Positions 10,241 to 22,060 of a stretch of 64,000 nt of DNA are shown one piece after another. A program made the translations under genes and the position numbers. The stretch's first letter is position 1; the number at the start of each line of letters is the position of its first letter. The notes under the pieces are model-generated. The model saw nothing but the letters and a program-made list of their open reading frames with translations, ran no database searches and was not told the DNA's origin. The DNA is from Amyelois transitella. Its lineage: Eukaryota; Arthropoda; Insecta; Lepidoptera; Pyralidae. The stretch covers positions 4,489,001-4,553,000 of the forward strand of contig NC_083516.1 in the NCBI RefSeq assembly GCF_032362555.1, read 5' to 3'.

Positions 10241-13200
10241 GCCGAGTGGAAAGACATGGGCCTCGAGGACTCCACACAGTAAAATCTGCGTTTTACGCAT
10301 CACTACCCATGTTCATTCGTACATATACGAGTATGTTTGCAAGCCGCTAGCTCCGGATTAAACCGCGTTTTCTTTCACATTAATGTCGGTTTGTGTGCTG
10401 CAGAATTTGTTTTATACAATACTACCAATACATTTATTTGTGCATGAATTATTTTTCTTTGCTTTAGCATGTTAGCATCAGTATATAGTTTTCCTCGATA
10501 TCGTGCATTTCTTTTAAATATTTCATCGATTGCTAGCGCATTCCATTACAAAAAGATGACTAAGTATTAGTAAGCGGGTTGATCGTTCTTTGCTCTGTGT
10601 ATTTCATCCAGCGATCGGAAATTACAAGCGGTCCGGCCCCAATCTGCGGTTGCCGTTTGAACTCGTAACCTCATCGATGCTATGTTCAGACTTGTTTGTG
10701 AATTATGCTGGAGTTAGATATAAAGTATAAAGGAACGTAGCGTACGTTTAGATCTCCGATCGCGTTAATAACGATTCCGATATTTTGCACAATTTAGGTT
10801 ACGATTTTTTTTTTGAAAATTGAATTCTTTTGACAATACATATTATTGTTTTACAAGCCAGTTGTTAAGCCAGGTTAGATTCTGAGATAATGATGTACAC
10901 TGAACGGCAATGAAACCTGGCCAACTATGGTTTTGGTTTGTATGAACAGGGGGTCAGGTTAATCTACCTAATGTTGAATATACAATACAATAGCTTCGTT
11001 CATTGCAAAAATATTATACCAATGCGAGTATCGACTTACTTTTTTATTGTATTCAAATAAACCAGATTGTTTATTTAACAACTTGGCCGTGATTTTGTCA
11101 CAGTAATTGAGGTAATGAAATTAACTAAGGAACTGCTGGGTAAGTTGAAGGTTTTAAATAAAATGGTGTTCTCAAGCGATTTGATATAACGCGCAGAAGA
11201 AGGCGCAACATTTTTTTTGTTTTCGAAGGGGAAATCCTTTAAATGGACGGCCTTTCGGGATAATTTTTTATGAAATATATACAGCGAGATAGATTCATTG
11301 CCTGCTTCCAGGCCAATCTAGGATAAAAAGGCGCACCTTCTTCTCCCCAGGGAGGTGAGGACGTAAACGAGATTAAGACCAGGAGCAAAAAGAAGATAAA
11401 CTAGGTCTTCAGGAGTAACAGAGGTATTTCTTCTTCCTAATTTTATCATGCGGGCGCTGGCTGTTTCTGAATTTTTGCCAACTTTTAAATATACTCGTGT
11501 TTTTTTATATACGGATCATTAACTCAGGGAATCTTGAAAAAACCAATAGACCTGAATAAAGGTGTAAACTTTCCATCCCCTATTCAGGTTTGCTGGGTTT
11601 TTTGGAAAGTTTGGGGAAGTATTTCCAATAGTTACAAGTTTCCCGTCTCAATGTTTGTTAGCAAATATGTACCTAAGGATTGATCGGCTTGCCTCGCCTG
11701 ATTTTGACCATCTGGTAAGTGTTCCAAAGAAATTCAATGTGAATTGATGGCATGTAGGCTGTAAACGTATTTATTGCTTTCCGTAAAATGGAGAGGACAC
11801 CATAGATGTCAGACACTAGCTCGGAATCTTAGGAGTTTTCAATCCTTCCTTGAAAACAAAATATATTCGCCATAAATGAAGCTATGATGGAATATCTTTT
11901 CGTGATAAGATTCTCGTAAATAGAGGGCAGCACTTGAAAAAAAAACTACATATTCCATATAACGGGGGCGGAACTGCGGGCACAAAGTAGTTAGTTGTAT
12001 GAGCTAAAATATTTCAGCAATACGTCGGCTACAGCGGGCGCGGTCGGAAGGCAATTGAACTGGCATCACCACCGATTACCAGTATTGTGGCTTAAATGGT
12101 TTCCGATCTTTAAAAACGAATTGATTGCCGGACCAAATTGAAATGGTGCGGTCAGCTCGCGTTAAATTTAGATTGAACTCACTTCAATTTTCAATTTATT
12201 TTGGTTTAGTTTTGATAAAGGATGGCGACAATATTTTTTTACACTTTACTAATTTTCCAGAGTTTGGGAGAGTTTCCCAATTAAGTACATGTTCATAAAT
12301 TAAAGTTACTTTTACAGAGATATGTCTATTCACAAATTTCTATGGAAATCTTTCCAGAAGCTGAGAGTTTATTAATTTTGTAATTAATAATTTATTAGTG
12401 TAATTTATAAGTTTAATAATTACAAAGCAAAATGTAAATATTTTCTCTTCATTTCGTTCGAACATAATTTTGCGAACCGAACTAAAAGAACTGTTTAAAA
12501 CGTTATTTTTAATAACGTTTCCAAGCCAACAACAAATTGGATTAATTTTCCTTTACAGGCGTAACCGAAGTAATCATTTACGCTGTTTTGGACAATTTGA
12601 TCTTCATCACACATGGCAATTATATACTTACAGCTTATGTACCTAATAGTAGGTAGAGTAAAGATCAAATCCTGGTTGAATATTCATAGTGCTAGTCGTG
12701 CAATCGGTCAATTACGTCCGGTAACAAAGGGCCGCGGGCTCGGAATCAATTTAAGCGGCTATTGGCTTTGTAAGTACTCGCGAACTGTGCAGAGCTCACT
12801 TCTAAGAAGTTTTCGTTCATAAGTCTAAAGTTGAACTAAATTATGTCATATATGCTGGTAAAATATATTTCGAATATGGCTTATTATTCGGATTTACGTG
12901 CCCAATCGTCAGGTATCAGATAAAGGCTATCAAAACCATGTTTTACTGTGGAGACCACACTTTCGGTAATTAAGTTAGTTAATTGTCAATATATCCTTTT
13001 GTGACTTTAAATTTGACTTTTACTTTATACATAAAAACACATCAGTTTCCGTTTTGATATTTTATTTTTTCTTGGTTGAGTTAACCAATTTTCTAAATAA
13101 AATTTCGAAATTCCAGATTTTAACACAGGAATTATTAATGTATATTCGACCAAACTAAACATCAGTTGTTTACTAGTTAAACGTAGAGAAATTAACAACA

Positions 13201-13461
13201 TGTTTGAATCAGAAATGTAAACGGAAGTGCATACCTGAAAGTGCCGGACCTACTGCATTTACAAAGCTTAATGTTGCTGCAACCGCTTAAAGTTTTAACA
13301 ATCAGATTATCCCGGCTTCGTACTTGCTAATGATTTTAGTTCCCCAACTGAAATGCTTCAGCAAAATGCTAAAGCGCTCACTTCGCTGGATAATAAAGGA
13401 TAGTTAATTGTATTTAGTCAATAAAAAGAACTGGGTATTAAAGAGGGGTAGTAGAGTTAAT
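10241..13461. other. Gene-free stretch
   Basis: No coding exon recognised. A moderately GC-rich patch with possible regulatory words lies at 12690-12800 (AACAAAGG, a SOX/TCF-type word, beside CCGCGGGCTC). Otherwise A+T-rich with one family C fragment (11962-11996). Confidence 0.6.
11962..11996 (-). mobile_element. Family C 5' end fragment
   Basis: On the minus strand CTAACTACTTTGTGCCCGCA then GTTCCGCCCCCG, a diverged family C start. Confidence 0.4.
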
Positions 13462-13776
13462 GCCGTGTGGTTCCCGGCACCAATAGAAAAAAAAATAGGA
13501 CCACTCTTTCCCATAGGTGCCATAAAAGGCGACTAAAGGATAGGCTTATAAACTTGTGATAATTTTTTTTTGACGCTGGGCTACCAACATTATTATGTAA
13601 TGTCACCTTTTGCGCTAAATAAAGATTTTTCTTTGTTTCTTTCTTTATAGCAACCTATCACTATTTGAATCTCAATTCTATCATTAAGCCAAACAGCTGA
13701 ACGTGGGCTAAGTATTTTCAAGACTGTTGGCTCTGTCTACCCCGTAAGGGATATAGACGTGTCTATATGTATGTAG
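13462..13776 (+). mobile_element. Family A retroposon, full length, with a nested insertion of about 60 bases
   Basis: Begins GCCGTGTGGTTCCCGGCACC and ends TAGACGTGTCTATATGTATG. At the usual GGGCTAGCAACC block it is interrupted (about 13589-13648) by unrelated sequence ending AATAAAGATTTTTC plus a T-rich run, then resumes at CAACCTATCACTATTTGAAT. Confidence 0.85.
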
Positions 13777-14825
13777 TAGAGAGTAGTCTCATGATGTAGG
13801 CAGATCTTTCCACTTGCCCCAATACTCCGCAAACTTCTTTTGTTTCATCTACTTACTAATAGGTTTATTAAACTTTACATGTTTAGAGTCGGTAATTATT
13901 ATGGTACCGTGGGCCACATAGAAAAGTTTACCTACCACTTTCGATACGTAAGTCCCTCTAGAGAAAGAGGCGAGATATGTGCCAACGTGGGTACTGCGCT
14001 TTTACCATTTATTTAAAAGGGCAGGTAAACAAAATATTATATTGTTCTATTTGTGTAGATGAAGACAAACGAGGATCATTGTGACGCCTACGAGCCGACG
14101 GTTTTGTAACAAAAGCCTTTTTAAAATCCTCTCCGGGCGACCTTCAGTAATCCTTAGGCGAATCGGGTAGATTGGCTTCATAACTTTTTCAAAACAAATT
14201 TGCATATTTCTGAGCTCTGCTATTTATTACTTGAATAACAATTGCATATCTTGTTTGCTTTAAAAATAAATATATAGTGAACTATACACACAGATTGAGC
14301 TAGCCCAAAGTAGGTAAGTTCGAGTCTTGTGTTAAATTAATTAATACTTAGTTAATTAAAAACTACTTTAGACTGTCATCTAAAACCCAAGTTAATCAGA
14401 AAATGGTAATTTCATTTATATTTCATCATGAACTGTCCGGGTATCGAACCTGTAATCCTGTACTGTCCTGTAACTCCAGACCTGTGCTTTACAGTCACAG
14501 CTGGGAACCAGTGATTCTTGACTATTGATGACTAAATATTTTACAATGCAATTAACTTTTCCTATCCCAATCATATATTACTGAAAGAGATAAGATTTAT
14601 ACCTGTGCCTTATTGAGCTGAAGGCGCCGCTTAACAGGCAATTACGTTAGATACATGGTCACAATCCAACTCCTTTGATTGAGGGCTCTTAGCAAACCTT
14701 GGAGCCAATCCATTCCAAAAATGGCTAAGTAAACCTTTTTTTTACCTATCACTTTTATTTTATTTTTTGTATAGAAAAAGCTTATATTAAATTTATCAAA
14801 TTTTTTTTCAGTGATTTATGAAGTT

Positions 14826-15050
14826 CTTAGTTCCCTACGATACGACCTTCTTCTTCCTGGTTTAAGTAGCGGTTGAGTCAGGTTTTTTTATGAAGCGACT
14901 CCTGTCTGTCCTCCGCAACATTTTGCAGGGAACCCTTAACAGTATTGGATCATGTGGTTATTCATTCAGTTTCATGAATGTGCAGGTTTCCTCACGATGT
15001 TTTCCCTCACCGTAAGAGCATCGGTTAGTATTCGAACAATTGTGTTTTCT
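14826..15050 (-). mobile_element. Family E retroposon
   Basis: On the minus strand it contains ACATCGTGAGGAAACCTGCA, then GTTGCGGAGGACAGACAGGA and GTCGCTTCAT. The same order of blocks is seen at 57796, in the opposite orientation. Confidence 0.6.
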
Positions 15051-15771
15051 TACGACCTAACTACTAAATAATTGACAAAATATGATGGAACCAAAATTTA
15101 ATTAATTAATAGTTGTGAGTCGAAGAAGAGCGTTAGGTATGCAATGACATATTATTAGAATATGACGTCACGTTAATAAAAGTTTTCAAATACAGTTTTA
15201 TATAAAAAAAGGTAGCTTAGGAAAACTTTACTTAGCCAATTACATCTTGCTCCACTAGGATTGAATGGGCCTGAAGATCCAAAATGGGCACGGCGCTCTT
15301 CACTTTCAAAATGAAATTTCTTCTGCCTCGTGTGATGCGGATTGTCGTTCGGATTATTTATTTAGCTTGATATTATTAACTTAAAAAATTTGTGGGTTAT
15401 GACATTCGTATTTTGTTTTAATTGATTGTTTAATTGAGCGAATTTAGGGAAATAACGATTAATATGAGTACCAGTTTCTACTCGCGCCTTCACTCGCTTG
15501 TAAATTGTATCATGTCACATCATCATTTAATAAAGGCAAGTTACTGTAAAGGTTTATTTGTCAAGTTTGACAATATAATTGTAATTGATGTAATTAATTC
15601 GTCGGACTGTATATGAACTAAAACTTATTGCTTATTAACAAATTTGATACAAATGCCTAACAATTAAAAATTAAGACTAAATTCCACCGAATTGAATAAA
15701 GCTGAGTAAGTTTGACAAAGATCGGTAGAAGAGGAGAGTAAAATTTTGAAATAGTGTTTTCTTGTAGATAC

Positions 15772-16026
15772 GCCGTGTAGTTCTCGGCACTTATAAAAAA
15801 AAGAATTGAGAAACTCTATCTTTTTGCTATGTCGTTAAAGGCGACTATAGGATAGGCTTATTAACTTGGGACTCTTCTTTCAGGCGATGGGCTAGCAACC
15901 TGTCATTATTTGAATCTCAATTCTATCATCAAGCCAAACAGCTTAACGTGGCTTATCAGTCTTTAAAGACTGTTGGCTCTATCTACCCCGCAAAGGATAT
16001 AGACGTATTTATATGTATGTATGTAG
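15772..16026 (+). mobile_element. Family A retroposon, full length
   Basis: Runs from GCCGTGTAGTTCTCGGCAC through AGGCGATGGGCTAGCAACC to the tail TATATGTATGTATGTAG. About 255 bases, moderately diverged from the other copies. Confidence 0.85.
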
Positions 16027-16500
16027 ATAACAATGAAAAAACAATGACACATAATGTCTTTTCTACAAAAGAAGTGCAACGAAATTTTTTCTTTGCTTTA
16101 AATGATTGAAAATTTGAGGTCACATTTAAATTAACCGCAACGTCAAAATGAAACAGTACCTATAGATTCAATAAATCTGCTTAGAACAAGAGCATGCTAG
16201 TAGTGGGTATTAGAGTCATAAATCACGTCCAAGCAAATTGTTATCGGTCGAGACAAGGCTGGGTCGAGGGGACCTGACAAATGCTGTTCTGATACACTGC
16301 TGTAGAGTTCACATCAGGGAATCTTGTGTTTTATAAACCACCGACTTTTGGTATCAGTAGCTTTGAAGAGGAAAAAACTACAGTTAGGATTTTTTTTAAA
16401 AACGCCAAATTCTGATGTGGAAAATTTGAAAAGAATTGTAATGAAACGTGAGTGAGTGGAGAGAACATACTTACCTACAATCTTATCTTTTCGCTCGCCA

Positions 16501-16656
16501 CGGCCACGCTCAGCTGAACGGTTTAACGAAGGAATTGAAATTAAAATAATTACAGGTTGCTAGACCATCGCTTAAAAGAAGAATCACAAATTTATAGCCT
16601 GCCCCTAGCCGCCTTTTACGACATCCATGGGAAAGAGATGGAGTGGTCCTTTTATT
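16501..16656 (-). mobile_element. Family A retroposon, 5' half
   Basis: Reverse copy with GGCCACGCTCAGCTGAACG, GGTTGCTAGACCATCGC, CGCCTTTTACGACATCCATG and GAGATGGAGTGGTCC. The tail end is missing. Confidence 0.8.
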
Positions 16657-17452
16657 TTTAAATTATGTATCTCGTTGAGCGAACTACAGATAAAATATGA
16701 CATATTTTAAGTGTTTATAAAAGCGAAATGCGTTTTTAATTACATAGTAGAAATAGGTTTTGTTTCCTGCGATGTCTGAAACAAATCAGTAGTATTTCTA
16801 TAAATATAATAAAACCCATAAAAATAAAACCAATAAAATGTCGATTCTGTGTTTCTGTTATCGCATTAAATTAATCTGTAAATTAATGTAAACATCTGGT
16901 GGTTATTTGGCGATCGGATCGTAGGTACGAAATCTTTTAAATATTTAAAGCTGAAGGGTTGGAGATACGATAAAAAGGGCCGATTAACATACAGACACGA
17001 CTGTCGTACGTTAACACGTTGTGACAAATGGTTCGTGTTAATGAGAGGCCACGTCAATACAATGCTGGATCAAAATATCGAGTGGAGAGAAATTCGCATA
17101 TTTTTCTTCGTTTGTGTAATCTAGAGATGTTTTAGAAATGAACGGTAATACGGGTTTTTCCAAGTTAATACTATGATAGGTTCTCCTGGGCATGGCTCCG
17201 TTTTGTAGGATAACAATATTTATAAACATATTTCGATTAATTTAAAATGGCAAATTGCTTTCTTCAAGCCCAGGTTGTAATGCATCCAAAAAACAAAAAA
17301 TATTCCTACTAAATAGGGCCACAACCCATACATCTTTGTCATTAAATTTTAACTTAATATTAATTACTGTTAATACTGTCAGTCAGTGTGAACATCAAGG
17401 CACATCTTTAAACCTGGTGCCAATTATTAAATACAAGATAATTAAAGATATT

Positions 17453-17548
17453 CTTAAACCATACAGCTCAACGTGGCATTTCAGTATTTTCAAGACCGTC
17501 GGCTTTGTCTCCCCGCAAAGGATACAGACGTGATTATAAGTATGTATG
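17453..17548 (+). mobile_element. Family A retroposon, 3' fragment
   Basis: Matches the last block of the family: ACAGCTCAACGTGGCATTTC, CAAGACCGTCGGCTTTGTC and CAGACGTGATTATAAGTATG. Confidence 0.75.
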
Positions 17549-17574
17549 CTTAAGACTAAACATTGTTAATAAAT

Positions 17575-17840
17575 CTATATTCTATTTTAATTTGTGATAC
17601 AAAATTCGGTGACGAAGCTGTTACAGGTCCCGCGCGAAGAGGGGTGCTATCGGACGATCACTGGCGCATTTTTGTTAATAGCACCCAATCTTGGTGGTAC
17701 AAGAATAAAATCAGATAGCTTTCCTTGTCGTGAGAATTAGTATGAAGAACAGAAATATGAAGTTGCTTGAATAATAATAAGATTTCCACATACATACCCA
17801 CAAAATGCAAAACAACGTTTGCCGGGACAGCTAGTTACTT
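17575..17840 (-). mobile_element. Probable diverged retroposon (ACTAGCTGTCCCGGCAAACG type)
   Basis: On the minus strand it starts AACTAGCTGTCCCGGCAAAC, then GTTGTTTTGCATTTTGTGGG, and further on contains GCGCGGGACCTGTAACAGC. This resembles a relative of family C common in moths. Its far boundary is uncertain. Confidence 0.4.
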
Positions 17841-17999
17841 ATAAGAAGTTTGGGACTGCTTTCGTATAACAGTTATAGTGGAACTTCTTACCTATTTTTT
17901 TGTATCATTTTATATCTACTATACAATGTATACAAAGTACATAAAGGTCAGGTCAGTGGCTTAACTGTGAAGAGGTAACAAACAAGCAAACATACTTTC

Positions 18000-20499
18000 G
18001 CATTTATATTATAAATAAGGAAGTACGAATTGGTTCACATCACATTTCTTATAACTTGTACCACACCCAGCGTCCCCTCGCCAAGGGTCATTGTAACAGT
18101 AGGGGTCCGATGACAACCCCAAATAGAAGGGCTTCGAGAAAACTCCCTTCATATAAGCTCCATAGAATTCCGCTTAGTGGAGTCGCGATATATTGCGATT
18201 TAGTAACATGTGTTTTGTTTGCCCGCGACGCTACTTTCTTCTCTTTGTCAGAATGCGAAATATCCTTTGTGGGTTGTAATTTGATTTCCTTTGATCTTAT
18301 TTCGATTGATACGGACTTATTTACTGAGATGAATTTTCTGTGATGTTCGTTGTCATCAATATAAATACGTTATACGGGAATTCACTTCTGCCGTGACTCG
18401 TAAAAATTGTTTAACATATTTTGTCGTTCTTTTTTGAAGTACAGAAAATGACCAATTCCATCTTTTCCCGTGGTTTTTATTTGAGAATAGATAACGAACT
18501 AAAAATATTAAAGCAAAAAATGTAACTAACACAGACACCATTAACTTTTAGGAACCAAAAAGCCTTCCGATATGGATGTTTCAAACTACAAATGCAACAA
18601 ATAAGTTTATTATAAGTGAAATATACACAGTATAGAATCAGAGTTTATTTGTGATATTAATTATAATGTAAACAGAAATAGAATAAGCATCTGAAATCAA
18701 ATTAAGATTCATTGAATATACTATTGCTTTGAAAATAGTCCGTACACTTGACGGCATAAATAAAAGACAAAAAAATATAAAAAATTTATGTTTAATTTAA
18801 GAAAATTAATTAATTTAAAAAGTATCGCGTATATTATTGTGTAAAGTAAACAGCTATTACGAAATGAGTAAGACATAATCACAAGTAATCACCCCACCAG
18901 GAAATATCTTTAGAAATCAAAGTGAAATGTTTCAATTCCATCATACAAATGAAATCTTTCTAAGTTTATCGGCTCTGTCTACCCGCTAAGAGTTCCCTAC
19001 AGCATCCTTTAGGTAGAAATCTATGTAAGATGTGATTGATGCAGCAGTTAATATCGGCGACCACAGACACAGAAGTCTTACCAAGCGACGCTGTAGCATA
19101 TCAGTTGATGACTACTACGAGACTTGTCCAATTTTCCATGCTGTCAAGTGTAATTGTGACGCATTCAAATAGTTGAATCCGAGTCTTGAGTCTACATCAA
19201 TTATCCAGTAATTAAATCAAGTTTACTCCAATGATCACGATCGTCGGATATTTCCAGGAAATTCTGAACACAGAGACAGTAATTTAAGCCGTAAATACTC
19301 CCTGATTTCCAATGCACTAATTAAAATTTAATTAATATTTGTATCATAAAACCTCTATAATTAAGCATTTTATATTTAAGTTTATCTTTAAAACGTTGAT
19401 AAATGACAATTATAACTGAGTTGTGATGAGTAAGTGACAGACATACAATCAGATAATGCACAGTGGGCGTGATGATGAAATTTGGCAAGTGTGTTTCTTC
19501 GAGAGTATGTGAACAGTTTATAAAGATTTGGCCGGGGTGGAAATAAATAAATCTTCAAAGTTCAAAGATATGCGAATACAATCAAAAAGATAGACAGAAT
19601 ACAAACAGACGAACATTTTTCAAAACGTAAATGTCTGTGGGAAAACAGAGTGCAAATCTGTTTTATGTGAATCAGCCGTTGTCGAATCTTCTATAATATT
19701 TCTTATTTTTAGCGTAAAATAAATAAAAAAGGCAATTTCATTGTTCGGGCCTTCCGATTATGTAGATTCACGGAACAAAGAAAAACTGTATCTCGATTGT
19801 GGTTGGCCGCCTGAAAATCACGTTCTATAAATTGGATTCTCAGATTTTTTACGGTGACTTCCCTAAAATATGAGAAAATAAAGATATGTATTACTATAGG
19901 TGATAATTGTTTACTTAAACATAAATCCTTATAAAAAAGGGTAACTAGGTAGGCATATTTATAGGCAAGTTTTAAAAAAAAGAATAAAAATAATCTTTCC
20001 TAATTACATGAAAACTCGGAAATCTTTGTTGCTTCATAAAGTTTGTAGCTCTATACTTACATCTTCCTTACATCGTGGTTCATTATAGATGGTGCTTATA
20101 TGCATTATAAGCTGTAAAAATACTATACCTATCGTTATTTTCACTATTTTTCCTGGTAGGTACAAATTTACTTTACTTCAACGGTACAATTTCTGAATTC
20201 TGTGGGTATACTATCTATCTACTGACTGTCTGTAACTCTCTCATATCTTAGTGCGTCCTAGTTGTGCACTTTGCCACTATGATTTGGGGCCAGGTCCGCT
20301 TTCAGGCTTTTTTTCTATTTACTTTATCTAGTCTGCAGCGTATTAAGTTTAAAGACCACTAATGTAACTAAACCTAAATATTCATATCAGATTATAGTGT
20401 CTGTATTGTAAAATAAACCGCCCTGAGTCCACATTAGCATATAATTAAATGATAATCGGCTCAATAGAACAGTACTGACGATTTGTGGGAGGCAGTGGA
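18000..20499. other. Gene-free stretch left of the CRE/NRF-1 island
   Basis: No recognised gene. An ORF at 18056-18343 has a basic first half and hydrophobic second half but no family resemblance. At 18963-18990 GGCTCTGTCTACCCG hints at a lone family A scrap. Confidence 0.5.
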
Positions 20500-20570
20500 T
20501 GGCGCGGCGTGCAAAGAGAACGCAGCGGGGAGTGGTGACGTCACGCGCGCATGCGCCCGAATGAGTTCCT
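20500..20570. promoter_or_regulatory. CpG-rich promoter-like island with CRE and NRF-1/EWG palindrome
   Basis: In an A+T-rich region this short segment is GC- and CpG-rich. It carries a perfect CRE, TGACGTCA, at 20536-20543, and 3 bases later the perfect palindrome GCGCATGCGC at 20547-20556. The latter is the core NRF-1 site, bound in flies by the orthologue Erect wing. This pairing is typical of animal core promoters. No coding exon is visible beside it. Confidence 0.45.
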
Positions 20571-21019
20571 TCGTGTGTAGAGTAGGAGTAGTATGCAGAT
20601 GTGACAGGCATGTATATTGATATAAAAAATTATATGTACAATGGCGAGCTCCAGTATTTAAGCTTAATGTTATTTATTTGCTCAGTTTAACAATGACTTT
20701 GAATTGCCAGAACTATTGCTCCAATTATTTTATTAATAGCTTTTATCGGCTTGATATTAATTATTTTACAACAGATATTTTTGTTATGCAACATTGCCAT
20801 AGGACAGAATTTTTTTCTAGTGTGGATCCATTTGTTTTGTGTAAATGAATTGTAATATATTATCAATTTTAAAAACACATCGTTCACATTCTTATGTTTG
20901 CAATATCTTATTTCAATGAGAAACAATATTTGGGTTTATAATTGTAATGTGGCATTTAGTAACTATAAGAGTTCGCCATACATTTCCTCTTGTAAATTGC
21001 GGCATCTGTATCTTTAAGT

Positions 21020-21265
21020 TGTACTACATCCAGCAATCCGTGTCTGCGGCGGCAGCGGGGCGACCAGTCGAGTTGCCGCGAGTCGCTACGAGCGCGCGCT
21101 ACGCCGCTCCTGCTACGACGCGTAGTGACTATCCGCTACGCAGCGTACCGATAACCTACGAAAATACCTGTGACTGTGCATGCATAAGGAATTGATAAGT
21201 GCGTATACGTATTTTGTGACATATCTAGTACTTTGAAGTGAGTGTATATCAGCTTCGTAATTAAG
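21020..21265 (+). other. Possible non-coding first exon (GC-rich, ends in a consensus donor)
   Basis: From about 21035 to 21150 the sequence is strongly GC- and CpG-rich and single-copy in appearance, unlike the flanks. It then runs to AAG|GTACGT, a good 5' splice site, at 21265/21266. A 5'-UTR exon downstream of the 20.5-kb island would look like this. An ORF crosses it (20947-21195), but its product is low-complexity Arg/Ala and resembles no family, so I do not call it coding. Confidence 0.3.
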
Positions 21266-21763
21266 GTACGTGAATATTTAATAAACCGTCGGGTACACAG
21301 CGGTTCCTCTGATGCTAGTGGCATACTCCAATGTCAAGGACACGTTTATTGATCAAGCAGATGTGACTTATCCTATGTTTACACTATTGTTTGTTTTTGA
21401 CTTTGGGGATTTGTATTAACAAAAAAATATTCCTTAAGTTCTATCAAAAGGTGGACAAAAACTTCTGCATTTTTTGAGTACCTAAACATTGAGATTCAAA
21501 CCGCTTATCCATAGGTGTTAGAAGAGGGTTGACGAATAATTTATAAGATAAGGTGCCACCTTGCGTTACAAGCTTCATGAATTGAAAATGCTCATGGAAC
21601 AAATTATACTAAAACCTGCCGGGTTCTAACGGTCATTAATAATGGAGAAGGTAATTTTATTTGAAATACTACTTACGCCGAGGCGGAAATGTATTACTTA
21701 TTAAGTAGACAAATTAAATGCAAAACGTTTTAAAAAAATTGAATATTGTTATCTATATATATG

Positions 21764-21818
21764 AAATATCTATAGAATAACATAATCGACATGCATTTAT
21801 GTTATTCTATAGGTATTT
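21764..21818. repeat. 22-bp inverted repeat, one mismatch, 11-nt loop
   Basis: Arms 21764-21785 and 21797-21818 pair with one mismatch. The loop is TCGACATGCAT. Confidence 0.85.
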
Positions 21819-21984
21819 TTAGAAAGCTTCAACTGTTCCAATATTTATTGTTCCGTTGCGAAATGGCAAAAACAGGATCCCTCAAGTTTTCATCATGACC
21901 GTCAGTACATCTGCAATCCGTATGTCACAACCATTTTATTCGGAGACTGTGCGGACTAAGTTTGAATTTATATATATTGTCACG

Positions 21985-22060
21985 GAGGGATGAAAAACAT
22001 TTAATAATAAAATTACAACTCTTTCGCGGAGGGATATGCAGAGACTACATCTTTACATTA
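21985..22060 (-). mobile_element. LINE 3' end fragment (family D)
   Basis: On the minus strand it reads KDVVSAYPSAKEL then a stop, followed by an A+T-rich tail. A decayed terminus, the same family as the copies at 2880 and 25413. Confidence 0.55.

Noticed and set aside
18963..18990. Another family A copy
   Set aside because: Only about 15 bases match; too short to call separately.
20947..21195. 82-residue Ala/Arg-rich ORF on the plus strand
   Set aside because: It follows from the GC-rich segment itself; no family match, and it reads through sequence better explained as a non-coding exon.
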